A stretch of DNA of 64,000 bases from Cyclobacteriaceae bacterium (lineage in GTDB: Bacteria > Bacteroidota > Bacteroidia > Cytophagales > Cyclobacteriaceae). The notes beneath the pieces are model-generated. The model did no database searches and was not told the origin of the DNA. It saw only the letters and a list, made by a program, of their open reading frames with translations. The position numbers and the translations under genes are program-made. The DNA is taken from positions 237,373 through 301,372 of the forward strand of contig JAPZUF010000002.1 in the NCBI GenBank assembly GCA_027533395.1. The letters run 5' to 3'. Within the stretch, counting starts at the first letter, position 1. Each line of letters starts with the position of its first letter. Below, piece after piece: positions 14,100 to 22,981 of this stretch.

Positions 14100-16676
14100 A
14101 TGTACTTTCAGATATTCAGAAAGTTGTTTTGTGTTTTACTCTTATCTTTAATTTTCTCAATTGCGAAGAGCCAATTTATTACTACATGGAAAACAGATAA
14201 TCCGGGATTATCTGCCAATAATCAAATTAGCATTCAAACATCAGGTACACTTATATTTTATAATGTAAGCTGGGTAGAAGTTGGTAATCCTACCAATACA
14301 GGTTCTGTTGCGAATATCAACACACCTTTCATAACTATCACTTTTCCTACCCCCGGAACTTATCGAGTAACGATGACGGGTACTTATCCTAGAATAGTTT
14401 TTGGAGGAAACCCAGACGTACGAAAACTTTTAACAGTTGAACAATGGGGCACCAACGCTTGGACATCTATGTGGTCAGCCTTTGAAGGTTGTTCTAATCT
14501 CGTTATCAACGCTACAGATAGCCCTAACTTATCTAATGTTACAAGTTTGCAACAAATGTTTCAAGGCGCTGCTTCGTTAACCGGAAATTTTAGTAACTGG
14601 AATGTAAGCACCATAACGAATTTCTCCTACATGTTTTTTGGAGCCAGTTCTTTTAACAGCAATATCAGTAGTTGGAATGTATCTAATGCAACAGACATGA
14701 CTGCCATGTTCGATGGGGCTTCATCCTTCAATCAAAACATCAGCAGTTGGAATGTGAGCAACGTTACCAATATGCGCTCTATGTTCAGGCGAACAAATGT
14801 ATTTAATCAGCCACTTGCCAGTTGGGATGTTAGAAACGTTACCGATATGAGTGGGATGTTTAACCGGGCCTTGGCATTTAATCAACCACTCAACACATGG
14901 GATGTATCGCAAGTGTTAAACATGGCAAGCATGTTCGAAGGTGCAACTGCGTTTAATGGAAACATCACCACATGGAATGTGGGAAGTGTTGCCATCATGT
15001 CGAGCATGTTTTTAGGCGCAACAGCTTTTAACCAGGATTTAAATGCTTGGGATGTATCAGCTTGTATTTTTTTCAATAGTATGTTTGCCAACGCAACTAC
15101 ATTTAATGGAAATATTGCCGGTTGGAAATTAAGCAGTGCGCAATATTTATATAACATGTTTGAAGGTGCATCAAGCTTCAACAGAGATATCAGCGCATGG
15201 AATGTATCTGGTGTTTTGTTTATGGATTTCATGTTTTCTCAGGCTACATCTTTTAATCAGAATATTGGCGGATGGAATGTGAGTAGCGTAACAGACATGT
15301 CGAACATGTTTAACGGAGCAACTGCTTTTAATCAAAACCTTAGCAGCTGGAATGTTGCGCAAGTAACCAACATGACCAATATGTTTTCCAATAGTGGTTT
15401 ATCTAACACAAACTATGATAACCTGCTGATTGGTTGGGCAGCATTAAGCATTTTACAAAGCAATGTTACACTGGGTGCACCCAATAATAGTTATTGTTTA
15501 GGCGAAACGGCACGCAATAATTTAATTTCTACATATAACTGGAACGTTATAGATGCCGGTAAGTCGTGTATTCCGGTGCCGGTGATAATATCCTTTACAC
15601 CAACCAGTGCCGCATCCGGCACAACAGTAACTATTAACGGAACAGGCTTGACTGGAGCAACCGCTGTTGCTTTTGGTGGAACAGATGCAACATCGTTTAC
15701 GGTGGTTTCTGCTACAACTATAACCGCTGTTGTGGCAAGCGGAAGTTCGGGCAATGTAGCCGTACTTACACCCGGAGGTACAGCCACGCTTGCAGGCTTT
15801 ACTTTTATACCGGCACCAACCATCACATCATTTACACCTCAAATCGCTACGGCAGGTGCAACGGTTACGATTACCGGAACAAATTTTAACGGAATAAGTG
15901 ATGTATCATTTGGGGGGACTAAGGCATCTTCATTTAACGCAATTTCTTCTACTACTATTACGGCAGTTGTTGCCAATGGAACTTCCGGGAATGTTTCAGT
16001 TACAGCATCCGGAGGAACTGCTTCTCTAAATGGATTTACTTTTGAGGCACCTAAGTTTGTTGTAAAAAGTGAGGACAACCCAAATTCTCCAATACAAAAT
16101 AACCAAGACCAAGCAGTTGACTTAGGCGAAACTGCGGTAAACGAACAATTAACCAGAGTATTAGAGATAGAGAATTTAGGTTTGACGACTATTAACTTAA
16201 ATGCAGTTAAAGTTGACAATGAAGTTTTTAGTGTTCTTGAATTTCCTTCTACTATCAACCCTGGTGAATCGGGAAATGTTACCATCGCATTACAAGCAGA
16301 AATACCAGCGGTCTATACAGCTAGAGTAAGACTTGATTTCGATTTTTCTTCATTCCAGTTCAATATAACAGGAGAAGTTTCATTTCCGGAAATCGAAGTT
16401 TTTAATGTAGTATCGCCTAATGGTGATGGCGCTCATGATTTTTTTAAAATCAAGTACATCGATCTTTATCCTTCTAATACAGTTATCATCATTAACAGTT
16501 TAGGTGATGAAGTTTATAGAACCTCGGGTTACAGCAATGTAAATAAAGAAAAGCAATTTGCCGGTCAGTCTAACAAAGGCAATGGTACACAAAGCTTAAC
16601 CGATGGAACATACTATTACATTATAGACATTGGTAAAAAAGAAAAATATACTGGCTTTTTATTATTACAACGATGA
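14100..16676 (+). CDS. BspA-type (DUF285) repeat surface protein with IPT/TIG domains and type B T9SS sorting domain
   Basis: A signal peptide (residues 1-25, ending AKSQ) is followed by about twelve DUF285/BspA leucine-rich-like repeats of roughly 24 residues from about 150 to 430. Each has the pattern MFxGASSFNQNISSWNVSN. Two IPT/TIG immunoglobulin-like domains follow (about 497-570 and 578-650), each with G-T-T/A-V-T-I-x-G-T. A further beta-rich domain spans about 655-760. The C-terminal 90 residues start VVSPNGDGAHDFFKI and end GFLLLQR, which is the gliding-motility/type B sorting domain of the type IX secretion system. The protein is therefore probably exported to the cell surface as an adhesin. 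The next gene, overlapping by 4 nt, is the PorP/SprF partner that type B cargo needs. Ligand unknown. Confidence 0.9.
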   Translation: MYFQIFRKLFCVLLLSLIFSIAKSQFITTWKTDNPGLSANNQISIQTSGTLIFYNVSWVEVGNPTNTGSVANINTPFITITFPTPGTYRVTMTGTYPRIVFGGNPDVRKLLTVEQWGTNAWTSMWSAFEGCSNLVINATDSPNLSNVTSLQQMFQGAASLTGNFSNWNVSTITNFSYMFFGASSFNSNISSWNVSNATDMTAMFDGASSFNQNISSWNVSNVTNMRSMFRRTNVFNQPLASWDVRNVTDMSGMFNRALAFNQPLNTWDVSQVLNMASMFEGATAFNGNITTWNVGSVAIMSSMFLGATAFNQDLNAWDVSACIFFNSMFANATTFNGNIAGWKLSSAQYLYNMFEGASSFNRDISAWNVSGVLFMDFMFSQATSFNQNIGGWNVSSVTDMSNMFNGATAFNQNLSSWNVAQVTNMTNMFSNSGLSNTNYDNLLIGWAALSILQSNVTLGAPNNSYCLGETARNNLISTYNWNVIDAGKSCIPVPVIISFTPTSAASGTTVTINGTGLTGATAVAFGGTDATSFTVVSATTITAVVASGSSGNVAVLTPGGTATLAGFTFIPAPTITSFTPQIATAGATVTITGTNFNGISDVSFGGTKASSFNAISSTTITAVVANGTSGNVSVTASGGTASLNGFTFEAPKFVVKSEDNPNSPIQNNQDQAVDLGETAVNEQLTRVLEIENLGLTTINLNAVKVDNEVFSVLEFPSTINPGESGNVTIALQAEIPAVYTARVRLDFDFSSFQFNITGEVSFPEIEVFNVVSPNGDGAHDFFKIKYIDLYPSNTVIIINSLGDEVYRTSGYSNVNKEKQFAGQSNKGNGTQSLTDGTYYYIIDIGKKEKYTGFLLLQR

Positions 16677-17578
16677 GATTAATTCCTGCCTTAATAATTT
16701 ATTTATTCCTTACTGTAAAATTGTTCGCACAAAACGATCCTTTGTACAATCAATATTACTTTAATCAAGCTATGATTAATCCTGCATATACAGGAACGTA
16801 TAATGTTACAAATGTTACGTTACTTTCTCGTGCACAATGGACGGGCATAAAAGGTGCACCCATTACACAAACATTAAATGCAACTTCAGCTTTAAAGAAT
16901 GAAAGACTTGGCGTTGGATTGTTAGCCATTAACGATAGGCTAGGAGTAAACAACAATACCGAAATTCAAGGCGCAGTAGCTTACAAATTAGTTTTCCCTA
17001 ACAGCCAACTTTCTTTTGGTATGCAAGGTGGCTTAGTAAATTATCGATATGATTATAGTGATTTGAACTTTGAAGTAGTAGATCAGCCCATACTCGAGCA
17101 AAAATCTAATTTCACAAAACCAACTATTGGCGCAGGAGTATTTTTCAGAACGTATAAATACTACATAGGCTTATCTGTACCTCGCATGTTAAACATCAAT
17201 ATTGAAGATGGTGTTTCAACAAGCACACGTTATAAGCGTCATGCCTATTTAAGTGGAGGAATGATTATAGATCGGGTAGCCGCTATTAAAATAAAACCAT
17301 CGTTTTTAATTCGTGCTGTGCAAGGTCAACCCATTTCTTTAGATTTAAATGCTAGTGTATTGTTCAAAGAAGTGTGGTGGGTTGGTTTATCAGTAAGAAA
17401 TTTTAAAGCAATTGGGCTTAACAATCAATTTGAAATAAACGATAAGTTTCGTGTAGGGTATTCGTACGAAATGCCTTTTGGTGCCTTATCGGGCACAACT
17501 TTTGGAACACACGAAATTATGCTGAGTATGGATTTCGAGTTACTAAGTAGACAATTAGCTTTGAGGCGATATTTCTAA
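16673..17578 (+). CDS. PorP/SprF family type IX secretion outer membrane protein
   Basis: The 301-residue protein has a signal peptide (about 1-20, ending LFAQ) and the family opening DPLYNQYYFNQAMINPAYTGT, followed by an all-beta barrel domain of normal length. PorP/SprF proteins attach type B T9SS cargo to the outer membrane complex; SprF is the dedicated partner of the gliding adhesin SprB. Its ATG overlaps the stop of the adhesin gene (ATGA), so the two are one cargo-partner operon. It is unlikely to be the core PorP because it sits with a specific cargo. Confidence 0.95.
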   Translation: MRLIPALIIYLFLTVKLFAQNDPLYNQYYFNQAMINPAYTGTYNVTNVTLLSRAQWTGIKGAPITQTLNATSALKNERLGVGLLAINDRLGVNNNTEIQGAVAYKLVFPNSQLSFGMQGGLVNYRYDYSDLNFEVVDQPILEQKSNFTKPTIGAGVFFRTYKYYIGLSVPRMLNINIEDGVSTSTRYKRHAYLSGGMIIDRVAAIKIKPSFLIRAVQGQPISLDLNASVLFKEVWWVGLSVRNFKAIGLNNQFEINDKFRVGYSYEMPFGALSGTTFGTHEIMLSMDFELLSRQLALRRYF

Positions 17579-17855
17579 ATTATTTTCTCTAGCTAAAAGC
17601 ACACTTTGAATAAGCAAGTATTGCTAAGAAGGTTGGTATTTTTTTTCTGGGAATTAGTCCTAAAGAAAAGTTATCAAAGCATTTTTTTCGAGTAAAAGTT
17701 TGGCAAAGTAATTCGGTTACTTCATTCATTACTTATTCCTTTTATTGTGAATGGTTGTAGCTTCATTGCTTTCAATAAAGCCAGAATCTAAGTCTTAATA
17801 TTTTTTTTTAAGATTTTATTTCTTATATTTATTTAACTTCCTAAACCCTCCTCCC
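17579..17855. other. Intergenic region, no feature seen
   Basis: This AT-rich spacer lies between the PorP/SprF gene and a truncated lipoprotein. I see no open frame of note, no strong hairpin and no clear promoter box. Confidence 0.4.
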
Positions 17856-18164
17856 TTGTCTGTTCTTGTAAGAATCAGTTTAGTTTTGGCATTTTTGCTT
17901 TCATCTTGTCTTCAGTTAGACGATGATGTTGTTACAAAATTGAAAGAAAACAACGATGAAGAGGAGGAGGAACTAGAGCCTGAATGGTTTTATATAAGAA
18001 AAACGGATGGCCTTGCCGAAGATACTGTAACAACGATGTTGAGAGATTCGCGTGGCGATTATTGGTTTGGTTATTTTAAAAAGGGAATTACAAAATGGGA
18101 TGGGTATAAAGGATTCATTCGAATTTTTGCAGAAAATGTCATTAAAAAAATTATACAATCATAG
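17856..18164 (+). pseudogene. Truncated lipoprotein with one two-component-regulator propeller blade
   Basis: The frame starts at a TTG and encodes a lipoprotein signal (LVLAFLLSSC, Cys about residue 18). An acidic linker EENNDEEEEELEPEW-like stretch follows, then one beta-propeller blade of the Reg_prop type (DGLAEDTVTTMLRDSRG then DYWFGYFKKGITKWDG). Intact proteins of this family continue with many such blades; here the frame stops 19 residues after the blade and no blade motif continues in other frames downstream. I therefore read it as the N-terminal remnant of a larger gene. An expressed 102-residue lipoprotein cannot be excluded. Confidence 0.6.
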
Positions 18165-18329
18165 AAAGAAATAGCTGTAGGATGATCTCAGAAGTGTTAT
18201 AACTAGGTTTAATGATTGTTTATGAAACTTAAAAATAAAATATAAGTTATATTGATTCGGTTACAAAAACAAGAGGCAATATGAAGTCTACAAAATGTTT
18301 TGAACTAAAGTAAGATGTAAGTATTTCAC

Positions 18330-18366
18330 AAATAGGTTGATTATTTTGCTAATCAACCTATTTTTG
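18330..18366. terminator. Orphan bidirectional terminator-like hairpin
   Basis: AAATAGGTTGATTA (18330-18343) and TAATCAACCTATTT (18350-18363) are perfect 14-bp arms around TTTTGC. It sits between two convergent gene remnants, 166 nt after the first and 10 nt before the end of the second. Confidence 0.7.
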
Positions 18367-18375
18367 ACTTCAAAC

Positions 18376-18520
18376 TTAACCTCTTCGCGTTGACCAATAC
18401 ACTAGCATAGCAGCTAAAATAGTTGGTGTTACAAATGCAGCAAGAGAAGGAGCGAAAATGCCCTGCGCTTAGCGGCAGTAATACCCCAATGAGAAAAGGA
18501 TCAATTGGCTGATTAATCAT
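18376..18520 (-). pseudogene. Frameshifted small membrane-protein gene
   Basis: On the minus strand an ATG at 18518-18520 starts MINQPIDPFLIGVLLPLS. After one extra base near 18460-18465 the reading continues in another frame as QGIFAPSLAAFVTP then TILAAMLVYWSTRRG and a stop at 18376-18378. Joined, they make a plausible protein of about 47 residues with a hydrophobic helix. The 145-nt length (3n+1) agrees with one indel. I do not recognise the family. A sequencing error could mimic this. Confidence 0.45.
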
Positions 18521-18853
18521 AACTTTTTTTAATTTAACATTAAATAAATCTAACTAAAATGAATCAATTATTCAAGTAACTTTAATAAAAACAAGCAAAT
18601 AGTTTGATTGTGATCTTCTGTTAGTTTTTTGATTTAAATCTTTTGATGCTCCAGTCACTTTTAACAAAAATTTAACTTTATTAATTTTCTAAAGTTGTTA
18701 CTGTTTTAATATGAAGTTAAGTAAGGTTTACCTGAGCACTTACTTCAACAGAAATTTAGTTCGAAGTTATTAATACTCTTTAATAGAAATTGTTTAAATA
18801 ATAACTTTTAGATTGTGATTTTCTTATTTGGATCTTTTTATATTCTTCCTTTC
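18521..18853. other. Very AT-rich intergenic region, no gene seen
   Basis: About 330 nt with no open frame of note, no strong hairpin and no clear promoter. It lies within the decayed stretch between 17.8 and 19.05 kb. Confidence 0.4.
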
Positions 18854-19042
18854 TTAAATCATTTTATTATCATAAATCCCTAATTTTGCACTTTGCTTGA
18901 TGTATTGTTGATAATGAAGTAAAGCCTTATTGTAATTATTTTTATTTGCTTCCGTATCGCCACTCTGTAAATGATTCGTTGTTTGTATGCTTACGGGGCT
19001 ACAGCTCACTGCCGCCAACCAAAGTAAAAAAAAGTGAAGCAA
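18854..19042 (-). pseudogene. N-terminal fragment of a TPR-type lipoprotein
   Basis: The frame opens at a TTG at 19040-19042 and gives a lipoprotein signal, MLHFFLLWLAAVSC. It continues with GDTEANKNNYNKALLHYQQY, which looks like one tetratricopeptide helix pair, then stops after 62 residues. TPR lipoproteins of this kind normally continue for several repeats, so this is probably a truncated gene. It is on the same strand as, and 135 nt downstream of, the crystallin-repeat gene. The start is uncertain. Confidence 0.4.
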
Positions 19043-19177
19043 TTGTGTTTTAACATGAGCGAAACCTAAAGCGTAAAAATCTTTTTTTGATGGATAGAAC
19101 TTTTTAAAAGTGTTTTTTTCAGAAGAAGTTATCTTATCTATTTTAAGGTGAATTTAAGTTTCTAAATGCTTAGTAGA

Positions 19178-21403
19178 TTATTTCCCCTCTAAGAACTTTT
19201 TAAATTTTGCTTGAGTGGACATAAATTTGAAAACATCCTCGAGCTTATAATATTTATCTTTCTCTTTAGCTAAGTCATAGGCGTACTCAACAAATTCTAA
19301 CGCTTGTTCCTCAAAACTAAAATCATGTGCAATGGCTCTTATTTGCGAAAGTGTTAAACATTTATTTTTTGTTACCAGTTTGGCCATTTGCATTTTCTCT
19401 CCACTAAAGGCTTTCGCTTTCACGGCCTGTAATGCATCTGCATATTCGTCATCCGTAAATTCACATGGGGGAACATCAATTACGATTATAGTTTCAGTCG
19501 TTTCACTTTCCTTTACTTCTTCTTTAACTGGTTCTTCTGGTTTGGTAGGTACAGGTTCAGGCTCGACAGGTTTAGTTACTACTACTGGTACGCCTTGCAC
19601 AACAGGTTGTGTTATGTCTTCAACAACGATGGAGCGATAATAATTATCAAACATTTTAGATCCAGTAAAATCCTCATCGCGATCGAGAATAACACTTAAG
19701 CCTTCACAATTCCAGTCGGCATATAACGTGGCAGTCATGCCTTTTGGTACTTTAACCGAACTAAGTTGTTTATCTCCTATGGTTAAATCGCGTGCATAGT
19801 ATTTACCAGGTGCAAGTTGTTGGCCTCGTCCTGAAAATTTATCGCTATAAATAGTTACAACTAAATCGGCAGGGTTGATTTCTTCTACCTTCATAGATGA
19901 AACGATATCGTTAAACTGAAATTGATTAAGTAAATCAACGCCTGCACTTTTAACTAAAGTGAGAGATTTTCCTTCGAAGGCACCGTATTCGTAAAGCGTA
20001 ACACGTAAACCACGTGGAATACTGATAGCTGATAGAGTATTGTTGGCCATGCCCATATCACTATGTTCATAACTTCCTACTCGCAACTGTTTAGATGTTC
20101 CGGTAAAATTATCTTGGTAGACTGTTACTTTTAATTCTGGTTTTTCAAGCACCTGTTCTTCGTTAACCTGAATAGATGAAGTTAGGTTATTAAATTTTTT
20201 AGCGATAAGTGTATCGGTGTTTGCATCTTGTGTTAAGTACAATGCTTTGCCTGTAAAGTCTGGTCCATCGAAAAGCAACACACTCATGCCCGGAGGAATT
20301 TTAATGCTTGATAATTCATTATCCAACAAACCAATTTGCTCGAGATAAACAACATCGTATTTACCCGGTCGTAAGCGAAAAGCAAAGTCAGCAAAATTTC
20401 CCTGATATAACGATACAGTTGGAATTTCCTCTACTAATAAAGATGATGTTATATTATTGAATCCTAATTCTGTTAATCGTTCTGTGCTTGTGCGAGTGGT
20501 AAGTTGTAAGGTTCGACCTTTAAAATTTTCGTGTTCAAATAATGTTACACGTAAACTACTGTGAATATCTATTGATGAAAGTTCTTCATTGCCAATACCG
20601 AGATCAGTAGCATTGTATTTACCAGGTTTTAATACTTTACTATTACCTGAAAAATTCCCTTGATAAATGATGACCGCAATTTGAGGTTCAACTACTTCAG
20701 GCAATTTCTCTTCAACTCGTTTTTCAACAGGTTTAGTTACGACTGGTTTCTCAACAACAATTTCTTTTGTTGGTTCTTCAACAACTTCTACCCGAAGTGA
20801 AGAAGTAACATCATTAAATTTATTTTTAATTAAATCATTGGCGCTGGCATCTGCCTTCAATTCTAGCTTTCGTCCTGCAAATCCACCATGTTCGAATAAA
20901 GTAACTTTTAAACCTTTCGGAATGCTGATGCTCGAGATGTTATCATTCGCTACTTTACCCAAATCGGTGTAATCGTAATTGCCGGGAGCAAGTGATTTTG
21001 ATTCTCCTGAGAAATTATCTTCATAAATTGTAACCTTCGGGCCTTTTGTAACGGGAGCTATGCTCACAGCCATGCTTACATTGTTATGAAGATTACCGAA
21101 TCCTTTTGCCATGATAAAGGCTTGGTTTGCATCTTCTGTTAATACCAATTGCTTTCCTTTAAATTGATCTTCCAGATAAAGGGTAATCTGCATGCCTTCC
21201 GGAACGCGTGCCGATCGGATTACAGAAACACCGGCTTTAACTAAAGTCATGTAATCGTATTGGCCAACACCAAACGATGCTTCATTGCCTTTAAAATCAT
21301 CTGAATAAACAGTGACATTTGTATTTTGAGCCACGCACATTTCGTTTGCTGAAAAAAGCAAAACGAATAAGATGAATAATTTTTTTATAAGAAGAGATGA
21401 CAT
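19178..21403 (-). CDS. Secreted protein with six beta/gamma-crystallin-like domains and DUF4476
   Basis: I chose the ATG at 21403 because it begins a normal signal peptide (SSLLIKKLFILFVLLFSA, cut after VAQ); another in-frame ATG lies at 21439. Six domains of about 85 residues follow, each made of two Greek-key halves: V-x-I/V-Y-x-D/G-x-F-x-G then G-x-Y and SSIxIPxG, followed by VTLFEHGGFAG-like text and a closing FND-SSLRVE. A Pro/Glu/Val/Lys linker separates domains 2 and 3 and another follows domain 6. The last 95 residues (from about ECEFTDDEYADAL-like text) fit DUF4476, a helical domain of unknown role. Beta/gamma-crystallin domains often bind calcium through N/D-N/D-X-X-S/T-S; here the equivalent positions read NDISS, NEELSS or NNTLS, so binding may vary by domain. 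Location is probably periplasm or surface. It is a single-gene unit read away from 21688. Confidence 0.8.
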   Translation of the reverse strand: MSSLLIKKLFILFVLLFSANEMCVAQNTNVTVYSDDFKGNEASFGVGQYDYMTLVKAGVSVIRSARVPEGMQITLYLEDQFKGKQLVLTEDANQAFIMAKGFGNLHNNVSMAVSIAPVTKGPKVTIYEDNFSGESKSLAPGNYDYTDLGKVANDNISSISIPKGLKVTLFEHGGFAGRKLELKADASANDLIKNKFNDVTSSLRVEVVEEPTKEIVVEKPVVTKPVEKRVEEKLPEVVEPQIAVIIYQGNFSGNSKVLKPGKYNATDLGIGNEELSSIDIHSSLRVTLFEHENFKGRTLQLTTRTSTERLTELGFNNITSSLLVEEIPTVSLYQGNFADFAFRLRPGKYDVVYLEQIGLLDNELSSIKIPPGMSVLLFDGPDFTGKALYLTQDANTDTLIAKKFNNLTSSIQVNEEQVLEKPELKVTVYQDNFTGTSKQLRVGSYEHSDMGMANNTLSAISIPRGLRVTLYEYGAFEGKSLTLVKSAGVDLLNQFQFNDIVSSMKVEEINPADLVVTIYSDKFSGRGQQLAPGKYYARDLTIGDKQLSSVKVPKGMTATLYADWNCEGLSVILDRDEDFTGSKMFDNYYRSIVVEDITQPVVQGVPVVVTKPVEPEPVPTKPEEPVKEEVKESETTETIIVIDVPPCEFTDDEYADALQAVKAKAFSGEKMQMAKLVTKNKCLTLSQIRAIAHDFSFEEQALEFVEYAYDLAKEKDKYYKLEDVFKFMSTQAKFKKFLEGK

Positions 21404-21420
21404 ACTCTTAAAATAAGAGT
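21404..21420. promoter_or_regulatory. Inverted repeat abutting the start of the crystallin-repeat gene
   Basis: ACTCTTA (21404-21410) and TAAGAGT (21414-21420) are exact arms around AAA, directly before the chosen ATG at 21403. If translation starts there, the hairpin covers the initiation region; if it starts at 21439, the repeat is coding. Confidence 0.35.
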
Positions 21421-21687
21421 AATAGTAAGAGAAAGCCATAGGAGGGTCGGTTTATTGAAAGGATAATGTACGCAATTCTATTCTCATTCCCAAAATCAAA
21501 TCAAGGATAATAGTGACTATGCCTTTTAGTTTGAATGTATTTTATCAATACTTAAAAATCATATATAAGATTGATTATCTAGATTATTGAATGTGGTAGC
21601 TCTGGAACATAAAATAGTATGGTTAGATAAGTTCATAGTGATAAATGAAATTGTTTATCTTCACTTTTACTTTAACACAACCAGCCT

Positions 21688-22242
21688 ATGACAATAGATA
21701 AATTTATTCAGGTAATTTTTAGATTATTCTTCGTTTATATTTTTTTTGATGTTTTGCTACAATCTATCTCCATTTTTATCACATTGTTTTCTCAGCAGCC
21801 AGATGTCCTTTTTATTTTGGTTGCAGGCGTTGCGATTGTACTTTTTTTGGTTTTATCTTATTGGTTGATTAGTAATTCTAATTATATTATAAATTTACTA
21901 AAGGTTAATAAAGGTTTCGAAGGTGAAATAATTACATTCCAGCATTTAAATGAGAGATCCATTTTGCAACTCGGTATTATTATTTCTGGAGGAGTTATCT
22001 TCTTCGGTGGATTACCTGATATTTTGGTAGAAGTTTATTCTCTTTTTTCATATCATGCTAAAGATAGAGTTGATGATTTATTATTCGGGAGAAATCCAAG
22101 TATTGTTGTGATGGATTTTATAAAGTCTTTTATCAGACTTTCAATAGGATATCTGCTATTTAATAATAGTAAATGGATTGCAAACAAGTTGTTACCTGTA
22201 GAAAGTAACGAGTCCAATTCAACAGGTGATTCGACACAATAA
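21688..22242 (+). CDS. Hypothetical membrane protein
   Basis: I do not recognise the family. The 184-residue protein has four likely membrane helices (about residues 8-33, 42-63, 93-118 and 138-160), a short charged loop after helix 2 containing NRGFEGE-like residues, and a polar C-terminal tail ending NSTGDSTQ. It is read divergently from the crystallin-repeat gene and converges on greB. Codon use looks like that of the neighbours. The open frame of this length with regular helices supports a real gene, but no function can be given. Confidence 0.65.
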   Translation: MTIDKFIQVIFRLFFVYIFFDVLLQSISIFITLFSQQPDVLFILVAGVAIVLFLVLSYWLISNSNYIINLLKVNKGFEGEIITFQHLNERSILQLGIIISGGVIFFGGLPDILVEVYSLFSYHAKDRVDDLLFGRNPSIVVMDFIKSFIRLSIGYLLFNNSKWIANKLLPVESNESNSTGDSTQ

Positions 22243-22357
22243 TTTTATTTGAATTAGATCGAGAACCTTAAAGATATATCAGACTAAAATGTGATGCTTT
22301 GTTATTGATAATTGAGTGCTTTTATGTTAAAAAAAGGTAATATTGATAAAGTAAAAT

Positions 22358-22831
22358 TTATTTTTGATACTCTATTTTTTTAATCTTCCATTTAAATTGA
22401 GCAGTCGGTGTTTTTACGATTACTTCATCGCCCACCACTTTTTGCATAAGCGATTGCGCCATAGGCGAATCGATAGAAATATAGTCTTTACTTCCAATTA
22501 TTTCTTCACCGCCAACTATTCTTAGTCGCTTGGTTAATCCTTTTTCATTTTCAATTTCTACCCATGCACCAAACATTACTTTTCCTTCTTGAAAAGGTGA
22601 ATAGTGAACAACCTTTAAATCATCAATACATTTTCTTAGGTATAGAATACGCCTATCAATTTCTCGTAATCTTTTTTTATTGTAATGATAATCTGCGTTT
22701 TCGGACCTATCGCCCAAACTGGCGGCCCACGCTACTTTCTGAGTTGTTTCAGGTCGCTCAACTCTCCAAAGATGATCCAATTCTTTTTTTAACTTTTCTA
22801 ATCCTTCTGGTGTAATCATTTGGGTTTTCAT
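22358..22831 (-). CDS. greB: Transcription elongation factor GreB
   Basis: Gre factors enter the secondary channel of stalled RNA polymerase and stimulate cleavage of the backtracked transcript. The 157-residue protein has the N-terminal coiled coil (MITPEGLEKLKKELDHL, RRILYLRKCIDDL) with the acidic tip in GDRSENADYHYNKKRLREID, then the FKBP-like C-terminal domain with ISIDSPMAQSLMQKVVGDEV. The NYNKKRLREIDRR-type wording at the tip is the GreB rather than the GreA form. It is a monocistronic gene with a divergent TonB-C gene on its 5' side. Confidence 0.93.
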   Translation of the reverse strand: MKTQMITPEGLEKLKKELDHLWRVERPETTQKVAWAASLGDRSENADYHYNKKRLREIDRRILYLRKCIDDLKVVHYSPFQEGKVMFGAWVEIENEKGLTKRLRIVGGEEIIGSKDYISIDSPMAQSLMQKVVGDEVIVKTPTAQFKWKIKKIEYQK

Positions 22832-22981
22832 ATCATATAAGTTGAGTGTAATTCTAAATCCTTAAGACTAAGTTTAAAATTACCATGTAAAATTTATCTC
22901 TATAATTTCTTTTAAATTGATTTTATCAAATAATAATTTCCTAATTTAATCTGAACATTTATTTTTTAATATATATACTTT

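Noticed and set aside
14560..15400. Assembly artefact or recent tandem expansion in the BspA-repeat gene
   Set aside because: The roughly 72-nt units differ clearly in sequence and stay in frame, which fits an old protein repeat.
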